Below, in pieces: positions 22,768-33,799 of a DNA stretch of 64,000 nt. The number at the start of each line of letters is the position of its first letter. Positions within the stretch are counted from its first letter, which is position 1. Location: the NCBI RefSeq assembly GCF_040869045.1, contig NC_090320.1:238080978-238144977 (forward strand), read 5' to 3'. A program made the translations under genes and the position numbers. Origin of the DNA: Eurosta solidaginis (lineage: Eukaryota; Arthropoda; Insecta; Diptera; Tephritidae). The notes below the pieces were generated by a model, which searched no databases, was not told the origin of the DNA, and worked only from the letters and a program-made list of their open reading frames with translations.

Positions 22768-23157
22768 TCAGAAGCGGGACCAGACCCGACTCCTACATTT
22801 TCTGAAGAGCAATGGCGTATTTTTCTCGATATGCAAAATCGAAACTTCATTGCTCTTGCAAAAGCTATGCAGACATCGACACACGTACAGCAACATAACA
22901 CTACGGTCACATTGCCAAAATTTAACCCCGAAGCAATGAGTGTCGATGCATCGCAATGGTGTAGTACTGCTGACATAATATTATCGGAGAAACCGCTTGA
23001 GGGAAGTGGCCTTGTGATGGCACTGAGCAATTGTATGGAGGGTAGCGCTTCGCAGTGGCTAACGCAGATTTCCTACCCTGGTATTAAATGGGAACAGTTC
23101 AAAGAACTGTTCACACAACGTTATAAAGTGAAGAGACGCCAGCAGCCATGTTTTTGA
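22720..23157 (+). pseudogene. element 2 Gag N-terminal part (frameshifted)
   Basis: The Met at 22720 gives MEEGQGTPENILLNSS from the LTR and continues without a break into the internal region. The product contains a retrotransposon Gag-like segment (LPKFNPEAMSVDASQW, then GSASQWLTQI and WEQFKELFTQRY). The frame closes at 23155-23157. The true continuation lies one frame away from about 23130 (ETPAAMF), so one base has been gained or lost near 23120-23130. Coding sequence starting within an LTR is known from Ty1 but is unusual for an animal Ty3/gypsy element. Confidence 0.8.
22768..22781 (+). other. putative primer-binding site of element 2
   Basis: TCAGAAGCGGGACC follows the LTR directly. 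It resembles the tRNA-Leu-like PBS of element 1 (TCAGAAGAGG) but lacks the leading TGG, so priming would have to be internal to the tRNA 3' end. It is also inside the gag reading frame. Tentative. Confidence 0.4.
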
Positions 23158-25298
23158 ATTTGCTGAATAGTCGCCCATCGGTTGGAGAATGTCATGCTGT
23201 TTTTGGTAGTCGTTTGGTGACGTCATTAGTAACAAAGTGGCGCAACATGAGCATTGAAGAGATTGCTGTTTCAACTGTTCTGGCGCATATGGCGAATATT
23301 GATAGCCGTTTGCAACGAATCATTTTTACAACGAATGTGAGAACAAGAAGCAAACTACAGTTGGAATTAAAAGCTTTTACTTTCGATAAGAAACGTAGTG
23401 CGAGTATGACTGAAGGTGCTGGACCTAATAATAAAAAAGCAAAGATGTCTGTTGGGGTGTGCCATTTTTGTAAAAAGCCGGGACATAGGATAGCGGAGTG
23501 CAGATTAAAGATGCGACAAGCGGGAGATACTAAGAATCAGAAGGACAAGTCAAGCGTGTCTTGTTATCGATGTGGTCAAGCTGGTCATTTCGCAAACCAA
23601 TGTTCAAAGAATGGAAATGCAGCTAAACAGGGCGAGATTAAACAACAGAGCATAAATCAGTGTTTTGCGGCAGAACCACAAGGAAGTATGACACAACGAG
23701 ATGAGGTCTATCCAATTTGTTTTGAATCTGGCGCAGAGTGTTCACTTATAAGAGACAGTATTGGCCATAAATTATCTGGCAATCGCGTAAATAATGTTAT
23801 TATATTAAGGGGAATTGGTGATGGGGGAATATATAGTACTTTGCAAATCTTAAGTAATGTTACTATTAACGAAAATGTCGTTGAAATATTATTTCATGTA
23901 GTACAGGACAATCATTTAAAAAATGACATTGTAATTGGGCGAGATATTCTTAATCAGGGATTTGATGTAATTTTGTCTTTTGATAAATTTGAAGTTTTAA
24001 AATCAAAACATGTAAATAGTTGTGAAATGTCTCAGCCTTCTAGCAGCTTAAAAGATATCAATACCGAGTTAAGCGGTAATGATAAAAATGAATTAATTAA
24101 ATTAATTGAACAATATGCTGAATCGTTTATAATTGGGACTCCGTGTACAAGGGTTAGTACAGGCGAGATGAAAATTCGGTTGGTAGACCCTAATAAAACG
24201 GTACAAAGGAGACCATATAGGCTTAGTCCTGATGAAAAAGGAATCGTTCGCGTTAAAGTAAGCGAGTTACTGAAATGTAATATTATCCGACCGAGTTCAT
24301 CTCCCTTTGCTAGCCCTATCTTTCTCGTTAAGAAGAAAAATGGTTCAGATCGACTATGTGTCGACTATAGAGAGCTTAATTCCAACACAGTCTCTGACAA
24401 ATACCCTTTGCCTCTTATCAGTGACCAAATTGCAAGACTATGTGGTGCGAATTATTTCACATGCTTAGACATGGCTAGCGGTTACCATCAGATCCCCATC
24501 CACACGGACTCCGTTGAATACACTGCCTTCGTAACACCTGAGGGACAATATGAATTTTTGACGATGCCGTTCGGTATAAAAAACGCGCCGTCTGTTTTTC
24601 AGCGTGCAGTTATGAACGCTCTCGGAGATCTTGCTCACTCATACGTAATTGTTTACATGGATGACATAATGGTCGTGTCTCCAACAAAGGAACTGGGGTT
24701 TAAAAGGCTTAAAATTGTATTAGATGTTCTAACGAAGGCGGGATTTTTTTTTAATATAACTAAATGTAGTTTTCTTAAAACGGCTGTACAGTATTTAGGT
24801 TATGAGATACGGGCAGGTGAGATAAAACCAAATCCGGGTAAAATAGTTGCTTTAAAATCTTTGCCTCCTCCACAATCTATTACTGGAGTGAGACAATTCA
24901 TTGGGTTGGCATCTAACTTTCGGAAATTTGTGCCCGGATTTTCTCAGTTAATGAAACCTTTATATTCTCTTACTTCACAAAAGAGTTGTTTCGCGTGGAA
25001 TGCAGAGCTGGAAGAAGTTCGAACGAAAATTATTGACATTCTCACTAACGAGCCAGTTCTTGTAATTTTTGACCCAAAACATCCTATAGAATTACATACA
25101 GATGCGAGTTCTTGTGGTTATGGCACAATGCTTTTGCATAGAATTAACAATTGTCCTCATGTAATCGAATATTTTAGCAAAACTACTTCTCCCGCTGAGT
25201 CTAGGTATCATTCCTATGAATTGGAAACTTTGGCGGTTGTGAAATCAGTGAAACATTTTCGTCATTATTTGCTTGGTCGAAGGTTCGAAGGTTCGTAG
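23130..25298 (+). pseudogene. element 2 Gag C-terminus, protease, reverse transcriptase and start of RNase H
   Basis: Numbering from the Met at 23148. Two CCHC knuckles (CHFCKKPGHRIAEC about 105-118, CYRCGQAGHFANQC about 139-152). An aspartic protease region near 194 reads ESGAECSLI, with Glu in place of the catalytic Asp. The reverse transcriptase spans about 330-560 with VDYRELN, LDMASGYHQIPI, MPFGIKNAPSVFQ and the catalytic YMDD near 503. RNase H begins with HTDASSCGYG near 650. The frame stops at 25296-25298 because an 8-bp tandem duplication (CGAAGGTT twice, 25278-25293) shifts it. Two knuckles and overall pattern suggest a Mag-like Ty3/gypsy lineage. Confidence 0.9.
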
Positions 25299-26824
25299 TT
25301 TATACCGATTGTAATTCGCTAAAGGCATCGCGTACTAAAATAGATCTGACTCCGAGAGTACATCGTTGGTGGGCATACTTACAATCATTTGATTTTGATA
25401 TTCAATATCGTGAGGGAAGACGCATGGCTCACGTTGACTTTTTGTCAAGAAATCCCATTCAGCCAAACTCTGATTCAGTTGTGTGCAAAATCCCTGAGAA
25501 GCGAGTAAATTTAGCCGAGATATCATGTGAGTGGCTTCTTGCAGAGCAGCGATTAGATTCAGATATTGTTGATATTGTAAACAAGTTGGAGTCAAATGAG
25601 CTTGCGGAAGATTTGGCTAAAACTTATGAGCTAAGGAAAGGTATTTCAAAGGTTCAAAGGAATAATAGAACTCGCTGTTTACCTGTCGTTCCACGTGCGT
25701 TCAAATGGTCGGTGATAAACCAGGTGCATGAATCTATCATGCATTTAGGATGGAAGAAAACACTTGACAAAGTTTATCAGTATTATTGGTTTGACAAGAT
25801 GAATAAATACGTTCGTAAATTTGTTGACAATTTTATAACGTGCAAAACCGTTAAGGGTTCGTCGGGGAATATTCAGGCTGAACTCCATCCCATTCCTAAA
25901 ACAAGCATACCTTGGCATACAGTTCATGTTGACATTACAGAGAAGCTAAGTGGTAAAAGTGATCTTAAAGAGTATGTGATAGTACAAGTTAATGCATTTA
26001 CAAATTTCGTTTATTTATTCCACACTTTAAAGTTAGATACTGAAAGTTGTGTGAAAGCTTTTAAGTCTTCAATTTCTCTCTTTGGGGTTCCCAACCGTAT
26101 TATTGCTGATCAGGGGCGATGCTTTACCAGCTCTAAATTTTCGGAATTCTGCTCTTCACAAAATATAAAACTTCACTTAATTGCTACCGGGGCAAGCCGC
26201 GCTAATGGCCAAGTAGAACGTGTGATGAGCACGTTAAAGAACTTGTTGGCTGCAGTCGAATCTAGCAATCGATCTTGGCAAGACGCTTTGGGTGAGGTGC
26301 AGCTCGCTCTAAATTGTACAATTGGTCATTCCACTGCTGCAAGTCCTCTAGAGTTGCTGATTGGAAAGGAAGATCGTCCTCTTGGTTTGATGCCACCTTG
26401 TGACACAGAGATTGAGGTGGATGTAGCAAATATTAAGAATGTGGCAACTGAAAACATGAAGACTATCGCTTCCTACGACAAAATCAGATTCGATAAGGGC
26501 AAAGCTAGCGTTGTAAGGTACAAAGTTGGCGATTACGTGTTATTAAAAAACGAAGAGAGGCATCAAACGAAATTGGATGCAAAATTCAGGGGTCCATTGT
26601 TAGTGGTTGCGGTTCTGGATGGAGACCGCTATATGTTAAAGTCTTTGCAAACAAAAAGAACTTATAAGTACTGTCATGAAGACATAAGAAAAATGCCAAG
26701 CGGGCAAGTTCCGAGTGAATTGGACATTGACGAAAAGGAGTTAAATCCTCATAAGAGCTCAGGTGAGAGCAGTGGCGGGTTGTCCTGTAACGACAAAGAG
26801 TTATCTGTTCAGAAGGAACAGTGA
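25299..26824 (+). pseudogene. element 2 RNase H end and integrase
   Basis: After the frameshift, the frame 25299-25423 still reads as RNase H tail (VVYTDCNSLKAS, then HRWWAYLQSFDFDIQYREG). It runs into a 466-codon open frame from the Met at 25424. Integrase features: a His-His pair (HESIMHLG), then only one Cys of the CxxC pair (NFITCK, Phe at the usual first Cys); catalytic Asp in HVDITE, Asp in IADQG and Glu in GQVERV with D,D-35-E-type spacing; and a basic tail with FRGPLLVV near 385. The loss of one zinc ligand suggests damage. The stop is at 26822-26824. Confidence 0.88.
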
Positions 26825-27126
26825 GTGATCCGTCCAAATGGGACGATGTGTTATCCGTCTAAGAGGGACGAAGAGTTATCCGTCAGATTTGGCGATGAGT
26901 GTTCGAATGCGAACACTGACAAGTGTGTCAGATGAGTGGTATTTGTTGGAGGCGGTGGTTGAGTTGAAAATAATTAAATAAAATATTCTGTATGAAATAA
27001 TTATTTTAATAGTTTAAAAAAAAAAAAAAATAATGAAATGTGAATAAATAAAAGGGATAAAGTATTACCTTTTAATTTTTAAAATTTGAACTTAAGCACG
27101 AGGACGTGTAAAAGTCAGAATGGTCG
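26825..27126 (+). other. element 2 3' untranslated region with GTTATCCGTC repeats
   Basis: Between the integrase stop and the 3' LTR. TTATCCGTC-like words recur at about 26829, 26850 and 26877 with GGGACGA between them, followed by a TGTTCGAATGCGAACA palindrome and a 14-base A run near 27017. No clear polypurine tract precedes the LTR. Confidence 0.6.
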
Positions 27127-27593
27127 TGTCGGAATATATAATTTTTCTCAGTGCAGTTTTTCTGTGCAGGCTTACACTAACTTGTGTGCTAACCTGTTGT
27201 TTTGGTTTTTCTTTTATTTACTCCTGTTGATTTGCTATCCTTTGTGTGTAAATGGGATTATTCTATTTAATGGGTTTTGGGAGAGTGCATACACTATACA
27301 AATAAATGAGTGGTAGCAAGAGACAACACTGAGCGGTGGCTGAACGTAGTCCCGATTGCTGTTGAGTGAGCAGGACAATAACAACTGTAACACTTGCGGC
27401 GAATTCAACCTGCAAATGGTTGTCGGCAATGAATAGACACTTGGCGAAGAAAAGCAGGAGTAGTACCAAATGAACCGTGAAACCAACAGCACTCGGGAAT
27501 TCGTTGTCTGGCCTTGCTCGATGAGCAATCAATTAATTGAAAATAATGGAAGAGGGCCAAGGTACACCGGAAAATATTCTTTTAAATTCGTCA
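27127..27593 (+). repeat. 3' LTR of element 2
   Basis: 467 bp, TGTCGGAATA...ATTCGTCA, matching 22301-22767. It also contains the first 16 gag codons, here leading nowhere. AGTA follows at 27594-27597. Confidence 0.93.
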
Positions 27594-27597
27594 AGTA

Positions 27598-27690
27598 CAA
27601 AAAGTGCTCGATAGTTTACTCCTCCAACCCACTTGACCTGCATCTGCTGTCACTGACTAGGCTTAATTTAAAAGCATATGACGCCAGAAG
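27598..27690 (-). pseudogene. LINE family L1 fragment, right part after the LTR insertion
   Basis: Continues the minus-strand LINE interrupted at 22296. GTGCTCGATAG, CTGCTGTCACTGACTAGG and TTAATTTAAAAGC correspond to bases near 63395-63450 in another copy. The region encodes the cysteine-containing tail after RNase H in intact relatives; here it is only a scrap. Confidence 0.55.
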
Positions 27691-27699
27691 CCAGTGTCA

Positions 27700-29330
27700 T
27701 GTCGGAATACCAGTCATGAGTTTCCAGAGTTTCTTTCTATTGGTAGGGGTAACTTAGTTAATCTACAAGCCGTTTCCACTATCTCCAGCTAAGTTAGATT
27801 TTATTTGGAGGATGGCAATCTATCAAATAGCTTCATTTGACATTTTCGTTTTTACCAACACAGGGTGATCAACCCCCGGATAAATCGATAATTGTGCATA
27901 TTTTGTAGAACAAGTGCGAAGCTTCATTTAGCGTGGAGAAAACGAAAATTTCGATAACTTATAATAAGTGTAGTCACTGAAGACGATGAAGACGGCACTA
28001 AGGTTGTAAGACCTAGTCATGATCGTCGGCTTTTCAGTAAATAAAATGGGCAAACTGCTTTCCTACAGCTATCCATTGAAAATTATGCACGGATCTTTCG
28101 AGGTTCGATCTTATGAACAAATTTAATTTCGATCAAGCACTAACATGCCCTCCTACAAACAAATATGGACACTCATACATTCTTACAAATTCCTTGCATC
28201 TTTGCGCTTGTTTCATAATCCTGAATTAAAACATGTAGGAGCTATGAAATTTAGTGTTGATACCAAAAACACACCAACATTTTGTCACTACACTGTAAGC
28301 CAATCCTTTGAGTAATAAAATAGTATTGGGCATGGGGATATGTTTGAGCTTCACAAAGCTTAAAGGAAGATAAAAAACTAGACAAATCCAAATGACGACA
28401 GTGTAAATGAATATTTCATTAAAAATTCTGCACTTAGTATTTGTGTTGCATCTAACATGGAGATCAGCTGATAAGAGATGTTTAATATAAGAAAAGAAGA
28501 ATGCGAGGAATGAGAGCAGGTAACTGCTAGATGAAGCAAATTATAATGAAATAGGAAACCACAAAAGATAAGTGGGACATTTGTATTTCTACTGCTATGA
28601 TTTCAAAGAAATAAAAACGTCTAGAAATTGTCTATGTAGTTATTTTATCATTTATAAATTTCAAATACAATTTTTTTCATGTTTTCATAAACGCGTTATT
28701 CAACTTTAAACGAACTCTCCTCGCTGGAGTATTTTTAATGTTGTTTGATGCGTTTATAAAAACATGAGTACTTATTTTCAATTTGGTTTTTCCAAACCAA
28801 ATAAAAGTCCAGCAACATGTGACAAGAATTTTTTAATTAAAAATGCCACTACATGCACATTAGGGTGCCATATAATTTCCAAATGGGTTTTTTGTTACCG
28901 AAGTATTCAACCCAACCCTGAAGCACTTAACAAATTTTACGTTTAGCCATTTACTTTTCGAGACAATGGGATTTTTACCAAATTAGTTTTAAATGTTGGC
29001 AAACAATGCGTGCATTCGTCTCGCTTCATTGCTCGTTGATCAACGACTAAACCAAACTTATACCACTGCGATCATAATACTTTTATTAACACAAAGTTTC
29101 AATTTTGAAAAGCTCTGCCGTTTTTTCAACAGCATTAAATTACAGTAGTTGTTGTTAGAAGTACAGTTTAATAAATAATAATAATAAAATATGGGTAGGA
29201 GCCTACGGGGTCACTCTTTATGCGAGACTTGTTAAGCACTCAAGTCGAAGCTGAGTCTGAGTGAGAATGCGCCTCCCTAGATAATGCGAAGCCCAATCTC
29301 TTAGCATGATTCCCGACTCCTAATTAAGCT
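27700..29330. other. no gene recognised
   Basis: About 1.6 kb of mostly unique-looking AT-rich DNA. Only short frames, none with a recognisable family. Confidence 0.35.
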
Positions 29331-29334
29331 GGAA

Positions 29335-30000
29335 AAGGAACGTTGAGTCGATAGCTACGAAAGGTTTAGCAGCATACTATACCTGCAAAAAGACTTGCGG
29401 TAGGAGCTGCAATGTGTGTATACTCCATGTCCTATACAACACAGTCATTCGACCGATACTAACGTATGAAGCTCTTGTCTGATGGAACACGCTTGACGCA
29501 GTCAACAGATGGTTGGGAGATCTTCATGCGGGGTTTGGCTATGAAAGGGGCTGCAACATGTGGCTGAGAGGATCCAACATGTGGAAATCAACCAAATATC
29601 AGTTGACATAGCTTGGGGACGACCAAACGGGATCATAACTGACCGCTGTTGATCTACAGGTGAACAAAAGATATCCTTCGAGGAATAAATGGAATGAAGG
29701 CCATAAGAGTGGTAGAGGTATATAAATCTACACAGACGGCTCGGTAATAGAAAAAGGAACTGTAGCTGGACAGTACTCAAAGTATCTGCAAGTAAATCAG
29801 TCGTACCGCCTTCTTGATATATGCCGAACCCTCCTGATGAAGGCTTATGTAATGGGAAGATCAGCCAGACTGCTCCGGATATCCAGTCTCAGACCAATGT
29901 TACGATCTTTGTCGACAACCAGACCGCCTTAAAGGCATTAGAATCCTACACGATAAAGTTTGATATCGTGCGGAGAAGTCGAGCCTCGATGGGATTTTAA
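29335..30000 (+). pseudogene. strongly decayed LINE remnant (RT thumb and RNase H)
   Basis: Broken + strand frames give KGLAAYYTCKKTCGRSCN, VIRPILTYEALV (reverse transcriptase thumb), then IYTDGSVIEKGT and IFVDNQTALKALESYT (RNase H). The order fits an I/LOA-type LINE. It is more diverged than the copy at 30541 and many stops show it is old. Confidence 0.65.
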
Positions 30001-30334
30001 TAGCTCCTTTTGCTCGGACCATCGGATCAATCGGAGTATGAGTAGGTGATACTCCACTCTCTGTATAAAAGGTGGGTACTTTGTTTGTGCAGAAAAGCAA
30101 ATAAGCCACCGTTTAATCAGAAACTCGAGTCTGGGCAAATGCTCACTTTTTATGGAAAATTCTCATTGTATCTCTTAGGTTGTTGCCTCGGCTGAGAAAT
30201 TCAAGCTCAAACGAGTTTTACATATTCTACCTGGAGGAATAAATCAAGGTGAAACCAAATGATGATATTGCGGTACAGTTGCGATCTGTGAAGGCCTTCC
30301 GACGGAATGGAGAGTTAGCGTAAGTAATAGACAA

Positions 30335-30540
30335 TTTGTGTTATAAATTTGCTATCGACAAAAAAGTACGGATAAATTATCGATTTTGTATAGGCGAGTT
30401 CTCGAGAAGCTATCGATTTACCACCGACAAATTATCGAGAATTTTTCTAAAAGTTATCAACAAGTTATCGATTTGTCATCGGAGTGTTATTATCGAAAAA
30501 TTATCTATATGTTATTAAAAAATTATCGATTTCTTATCGG
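30335..30540. repeat. CGATA-rich minisatellite, array 3, left part
   Basis: GTTATCGATTTG and TTATCGAAAAATTATC units as in array 1. The array is interrupted at 30541 by a LINE and resumes at 32867. Confidence 0.85.
30533..30540. other. target-site duplication CTTATCGG (left)
   Basis: CTTATCGG here and at 32867-32874 flanks the LINE; it is part of the array unit. Confidence 0.75.
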
Positions 30541-32866
30541 TGGGGATTTATCACCAATGCTGTGGACGCTGGTTATAAACCAATTGCTTAGGCGGTTCGA
30601 CGGAGGACCAGTCATCATAAGCGGCAGATGCCTAACAACACTCCGCTCTCTGATGGCACGTCGAGGTGTACATGCCTGGGAACCTGCAGTCAGGCTAGTC
30701 GCCAACGCGGAAAACCCCGATCTAGTATTATTTACTAGGAATTATAAGGTCCCTAATTGGACTAAGCCTAAGTTTGGAGCGGTAATCCTACAAGAAAAAT
30801 ATAGCACAAAGTATCTAGGAGTTATAATAGATAGTAAGTTGTCGTGGAAACTCCATCTAGAAGAGAGAGCGAAGAAACCCTCCGCGGCACTCTATGCATG
30901 CAATAGGATGCTAGGATGCACGTGGAGCCCATCACCCGAACTTACTCATTGGGTATTTACGGCAATTGTCAAACCCGTACTGTATTATGGTTTTTTTTTG
31001 GTGGACAGCCACACAAAAAAGTACGTATACCAAACAAGTAAGGAAGGCTAACTTCGGGTGTAACCGAACATTACATACTCAGCTGAGAGCTTTGGAGACA
31101 AAATAAGGGAAAATAACCATGTAGAAAAATGAACCTAGGATAACCCTGGAATGTGTTTGTATGACATGGGTATCAAATGGAAGGTATTAAAGAGTATTTT
31201 AAAAGGGAGTGGGTATCGCCATAAAGGTGGACCAGGGGTAACTCTAGGATGTGTTTGTACGATATGGGTATCAAATGAAAGGTGGTAATGAGTATTTTAA
31301 AAGAGAGTGATCCTTAGTTCTAAACGTGGACGCTTTTTCGAGATATCGCCATAAAGGCGGGCCAGGGGTGACTCTAGAATGTGTTTGTACGATATGGATA
31401 TCAAATGAAAGGTGTTAATGATTATTTAACCCAAAAAAAAAAAAAACAAATATCAAGATACCTCAAAATTTACTCAAGTTATAGTGTTGACGGACGGACG
31501 GACGTGGCTAAATGAACTTCTTTTTTCGCCCAGATTATTCTGTAATATAGAGGTCTATATCTATCTCGATTATTTTATGCCGTTACGGGGTACCGTTATG
31601 CGAACAAAATTAATATACTCTGTGACCTCTGCTCAGCTGAGTATAAAAACTTGAGAGGGTATGCAGAGTATCAATGATTTACATATCTGGAGCCTTAAAA
31701 ACTACCCCGAATGCAGACCTAACGGCCAAAAACATCGCGTAAGCAACGGCAACAAGGCTTAAGACCTCGGGGCAGCTTGAGTGCAGGCATTGTGGCCACA
31801 ACAGTATAGCGCCATCTAATATCGGGCAAACGGAATAGTGGTCTCGTGCCTGAGCTTCGAAAGAAATATTGGGGCCTCAATTGAGCCGGAGGGTTGGTGC
31901 CGGGGTGCAGAAATGGCAGAACATGCTATACACGTGTATACGGATGGTTCCAAATTAATGGAAAGGGTTGGGTCTGCTGTTTACTGTGTCGACCCAGAAA
32001 TAGGTAGATCGTACAGGCTTCCAGATTACTGCAGCGTTTTTCAAGCGGAAATCATAGCAGTGAAGAAAGCAGCAGAAATTCTGGAGGAAGTGTGCTTAAG
32101 CTGCAGTCGCGTCAATTTATATATTGATAGTCAGGCTGCGATTAAGGCAATAATCGCACACAGTACTTCATGAAGAAGTGTTCTGGAATGCAGAGAAGCA
32201 TTTGAAAACTTCACTCCAGCCGGACCATAAGTCTCTATTGGGCTCCCGGTCATAAAGGGATAGAAGGTAACGAAAATACCGATGAGTTGGCAAAGGAGAG
32301 TGCAACACTCGCTGCGTCGACGATAGACGTCCCAATCTGGTTGGGAGAAATCAAAAGGAGACAGGAGTTGCATATGATCCATAAAGTAGGAAAGGCGTGG
32401 ACAAAAGCGCGGGGGTGCAAAATTTCTAAGATCATGTGCAAAGCCTACGATATTAGGCTCACAAAGTGGCTCATATCTCTGAAAAGAGAAGACTTAAGGC
32501 TCACGATGGGCATACTTACTGGACACCGCCTTCTGACGTCACATGCTCACAAGTTAGACCTCGTCAGTAATGGCAAGTGTAGGAAGTGTGAGCTGCAGGA
32601 AGAAACGGTTGAGCACGTTCCGTTTTCATCTCGTGCGCTCGCCAGGTCAAGGCTCCAGATATTAGGGGCGACAGAGTTGCCAGATCTTGGTCTGGGTTAT
32701 AGAAAACTGCTAGTATTTGCCAAGAGGGCGGAGTTATTCTAAAACATATGTCCTGGGACCTGATTGGGGTTCCTCCGTTTGGTCGTCAAACAAATTCTGG
32801 TAACACTATGGACACATTCAGTCTATGTGAGGTCTTTATTGACCGGCCAGTTCAACCTAACCTAAC
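30541..32866 (+). pseudogene. 5'-truncated LINE family L1 copy with RT and RNase H, interrupted by repeat copy C
   Basis: The copy starts inside the reverse transcriptase at GDLSPMLWTLVINQLLRRF (30536-30590). It then jumps from GGPV to IISGRCLTTLRSL, so the stretch with the catalytic YADD is missing. KYLGVIIDSKLSWKLHLEE and HWVFTAIVKPVLYYG follow. A DINE-like copy sits at 31033-31648. The LINE resumes with broken frames and an RNase H (VYTDGSKLMERVGSAVYC, LYIDSQAAIKAI, then after a frameshift GHKGIEGNE). From 32287 comes a tail with IKRRQELHMIHKVGKAW and CRKCELQEETVEHV. It ends CGGCCAGTTCAACC plus (CCTAA)n. Flanked by CTTATCGG duplications. Inactive. Confidence 0.88.
31033..31648 (+). mobile_element. 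DINE/Helentron-like repeat, copy C (internally deleted)
   Basis: Both ends are present: AACAAGTAAGGAAGGCTAAC with the GTTCGG-type hairpin and CTCAGCTGAG, and GCTCAGCTGAGTATAAAA. The 130-bp array is reduced to about two units. A deletion with an A-run (31428-31446) joins the array to the GGAC microsatellite. It lies within the LINE at 30541-32866 and is therefore younger than it. Confidence 0.85.
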
Positions 32867-33090
32867 CTTATCGGAAAGCTATCGACTTGTTATCGGAGCG
32901 TCAACAGTTTGCTAGCGGCGTGTTGTCGATTTCTTCTAGAAAAGTGTTCAATTTCATATCAAAAAGTTATAAATTTATTATCGGTTTGTTATGAAAGAGA
33001 TAGCAATAAAACTTCAATATAAATATTAAGAAGCCGATAATTCGACGATAACAGTTTGCTATAAGCCGATAATAAAACTATAACTGGTTG
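32867..33090. repeat. CGATA-rich minisatellite, array 3, right part and tail
   Basis: CTTATCGGAAAGCTATCG onward continues the array. From about 33000 comes the AAACTTCAATATAAAT/AAGCCGATAATTCGACGATAAC tail, similar to the end of array 1 (8140-8200). Confidence 0.75.
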
Positions 33091-33487
33091 GTACCGGTTG
33101 TTACAGATTGGAAGTCGACGAAGCTCTCTTCAAAAGATCCAAGATTCTGAGGATAACTAACTTTTGACCTAACTCGACTTTAGCTCTTATTACTCGTTGC
33201 CTTAGAGTTAAGAATTGTTAGCTTGGATATAGTGCTTGGGATACTTAATTTAAACTTTAAAGAGTTGCAAGAAAAAGGTATCTTGGATAATGTCGGCCAC
33301 CCTAATGTTTATTAAATATAACTTGAATGCTCATCGCTTGCAGAACTGATGCTGATAGGTATTTTGCCTTTTTTACTATGCGTTCCATATTTCATTTATC
33401 TCTTATCAACAATACTTTGCAAATTCTTTTATGCATAATTTCATCACATCATTCACGATTTTTAATTTCTTTTATTTTCGTTTGCAG

Positions 33488-33675
33488 GTTTGAGGCGCAG
33501 CTTACAAGCATGGCGACACATTGACGCCTTTATGTAAACTAAATAATTTAGTGCAACGCTGCATTCTTTGAGACCAAATATGGACGAAATTTTTAGCATC
33601 ATTAGTTATATAATGAATGCATCTTATATGAGCTGCTAAATGATTTTGTATAAAAAGTAAATAATTAGAGGAAAA
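33488..33675 (+). other. probable 5' UTR of the host gene
   Basis: TTTTATTTTCGTTTGCAG ending at 33487 is a good 3' splice site, so this is likely the untranslated part of an exon whose upstream partner is unknown. It contains short upstream start codons (33511, 33580) that close quickly. An in-frame TAA at 33658-33660 lies 15 bases before the proposed start. Confidence 0.5.
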
Positions 33676-33725
33676 ATGTTGCAACGTACAAAATCTAACA
33701 GGAATCGCAAAGCAGCTAGTGGAAG
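33676..33725 (+). CDS. host gene, start exon (MLQRTKSNRNRKAASG)
   Basis: The ATG at 33676 sits in an AAAA context, a good insect start, with an in-frame stop 15 bases before it. Sixteen codons give a strongly basic MLQRTKSNRNRKAASG and leave two bases (AG) before a consensus donor, GGAAG followed by GTAAGA (33726). Two leftover bases require an acceptor exon that supplies one, and the exon at 41610 does. Downstream the same frame runs into the large Gln-rich exon at 57650. The phase agreement across three exons is the main evidence; the exon alone would be too short to trust. The product was not recognised; the basic start could be a membrane- or nucleic-acid-binding patch, which is speculation. 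Confidence 0.65.
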
Positions 33726-33799
33726 GTAAGACAATTTTTACTTATAAAACTTTTTACTCAAAATATTACAACTACGTGACGTAAGCGAAGCTCAAATCT

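Noticed and set aside
27311..27593. Second truncated element fused to a short 184-bp LTR (LTR ending before TGGTAGC)
   Set aside because: TGGTAGCAAGAG at 22485 looks like an initiator-tRNA PBS, but the true LTR runs to 22767/27593: both copies end in CGTCA, are 467 bp and are flanked by AGTA.
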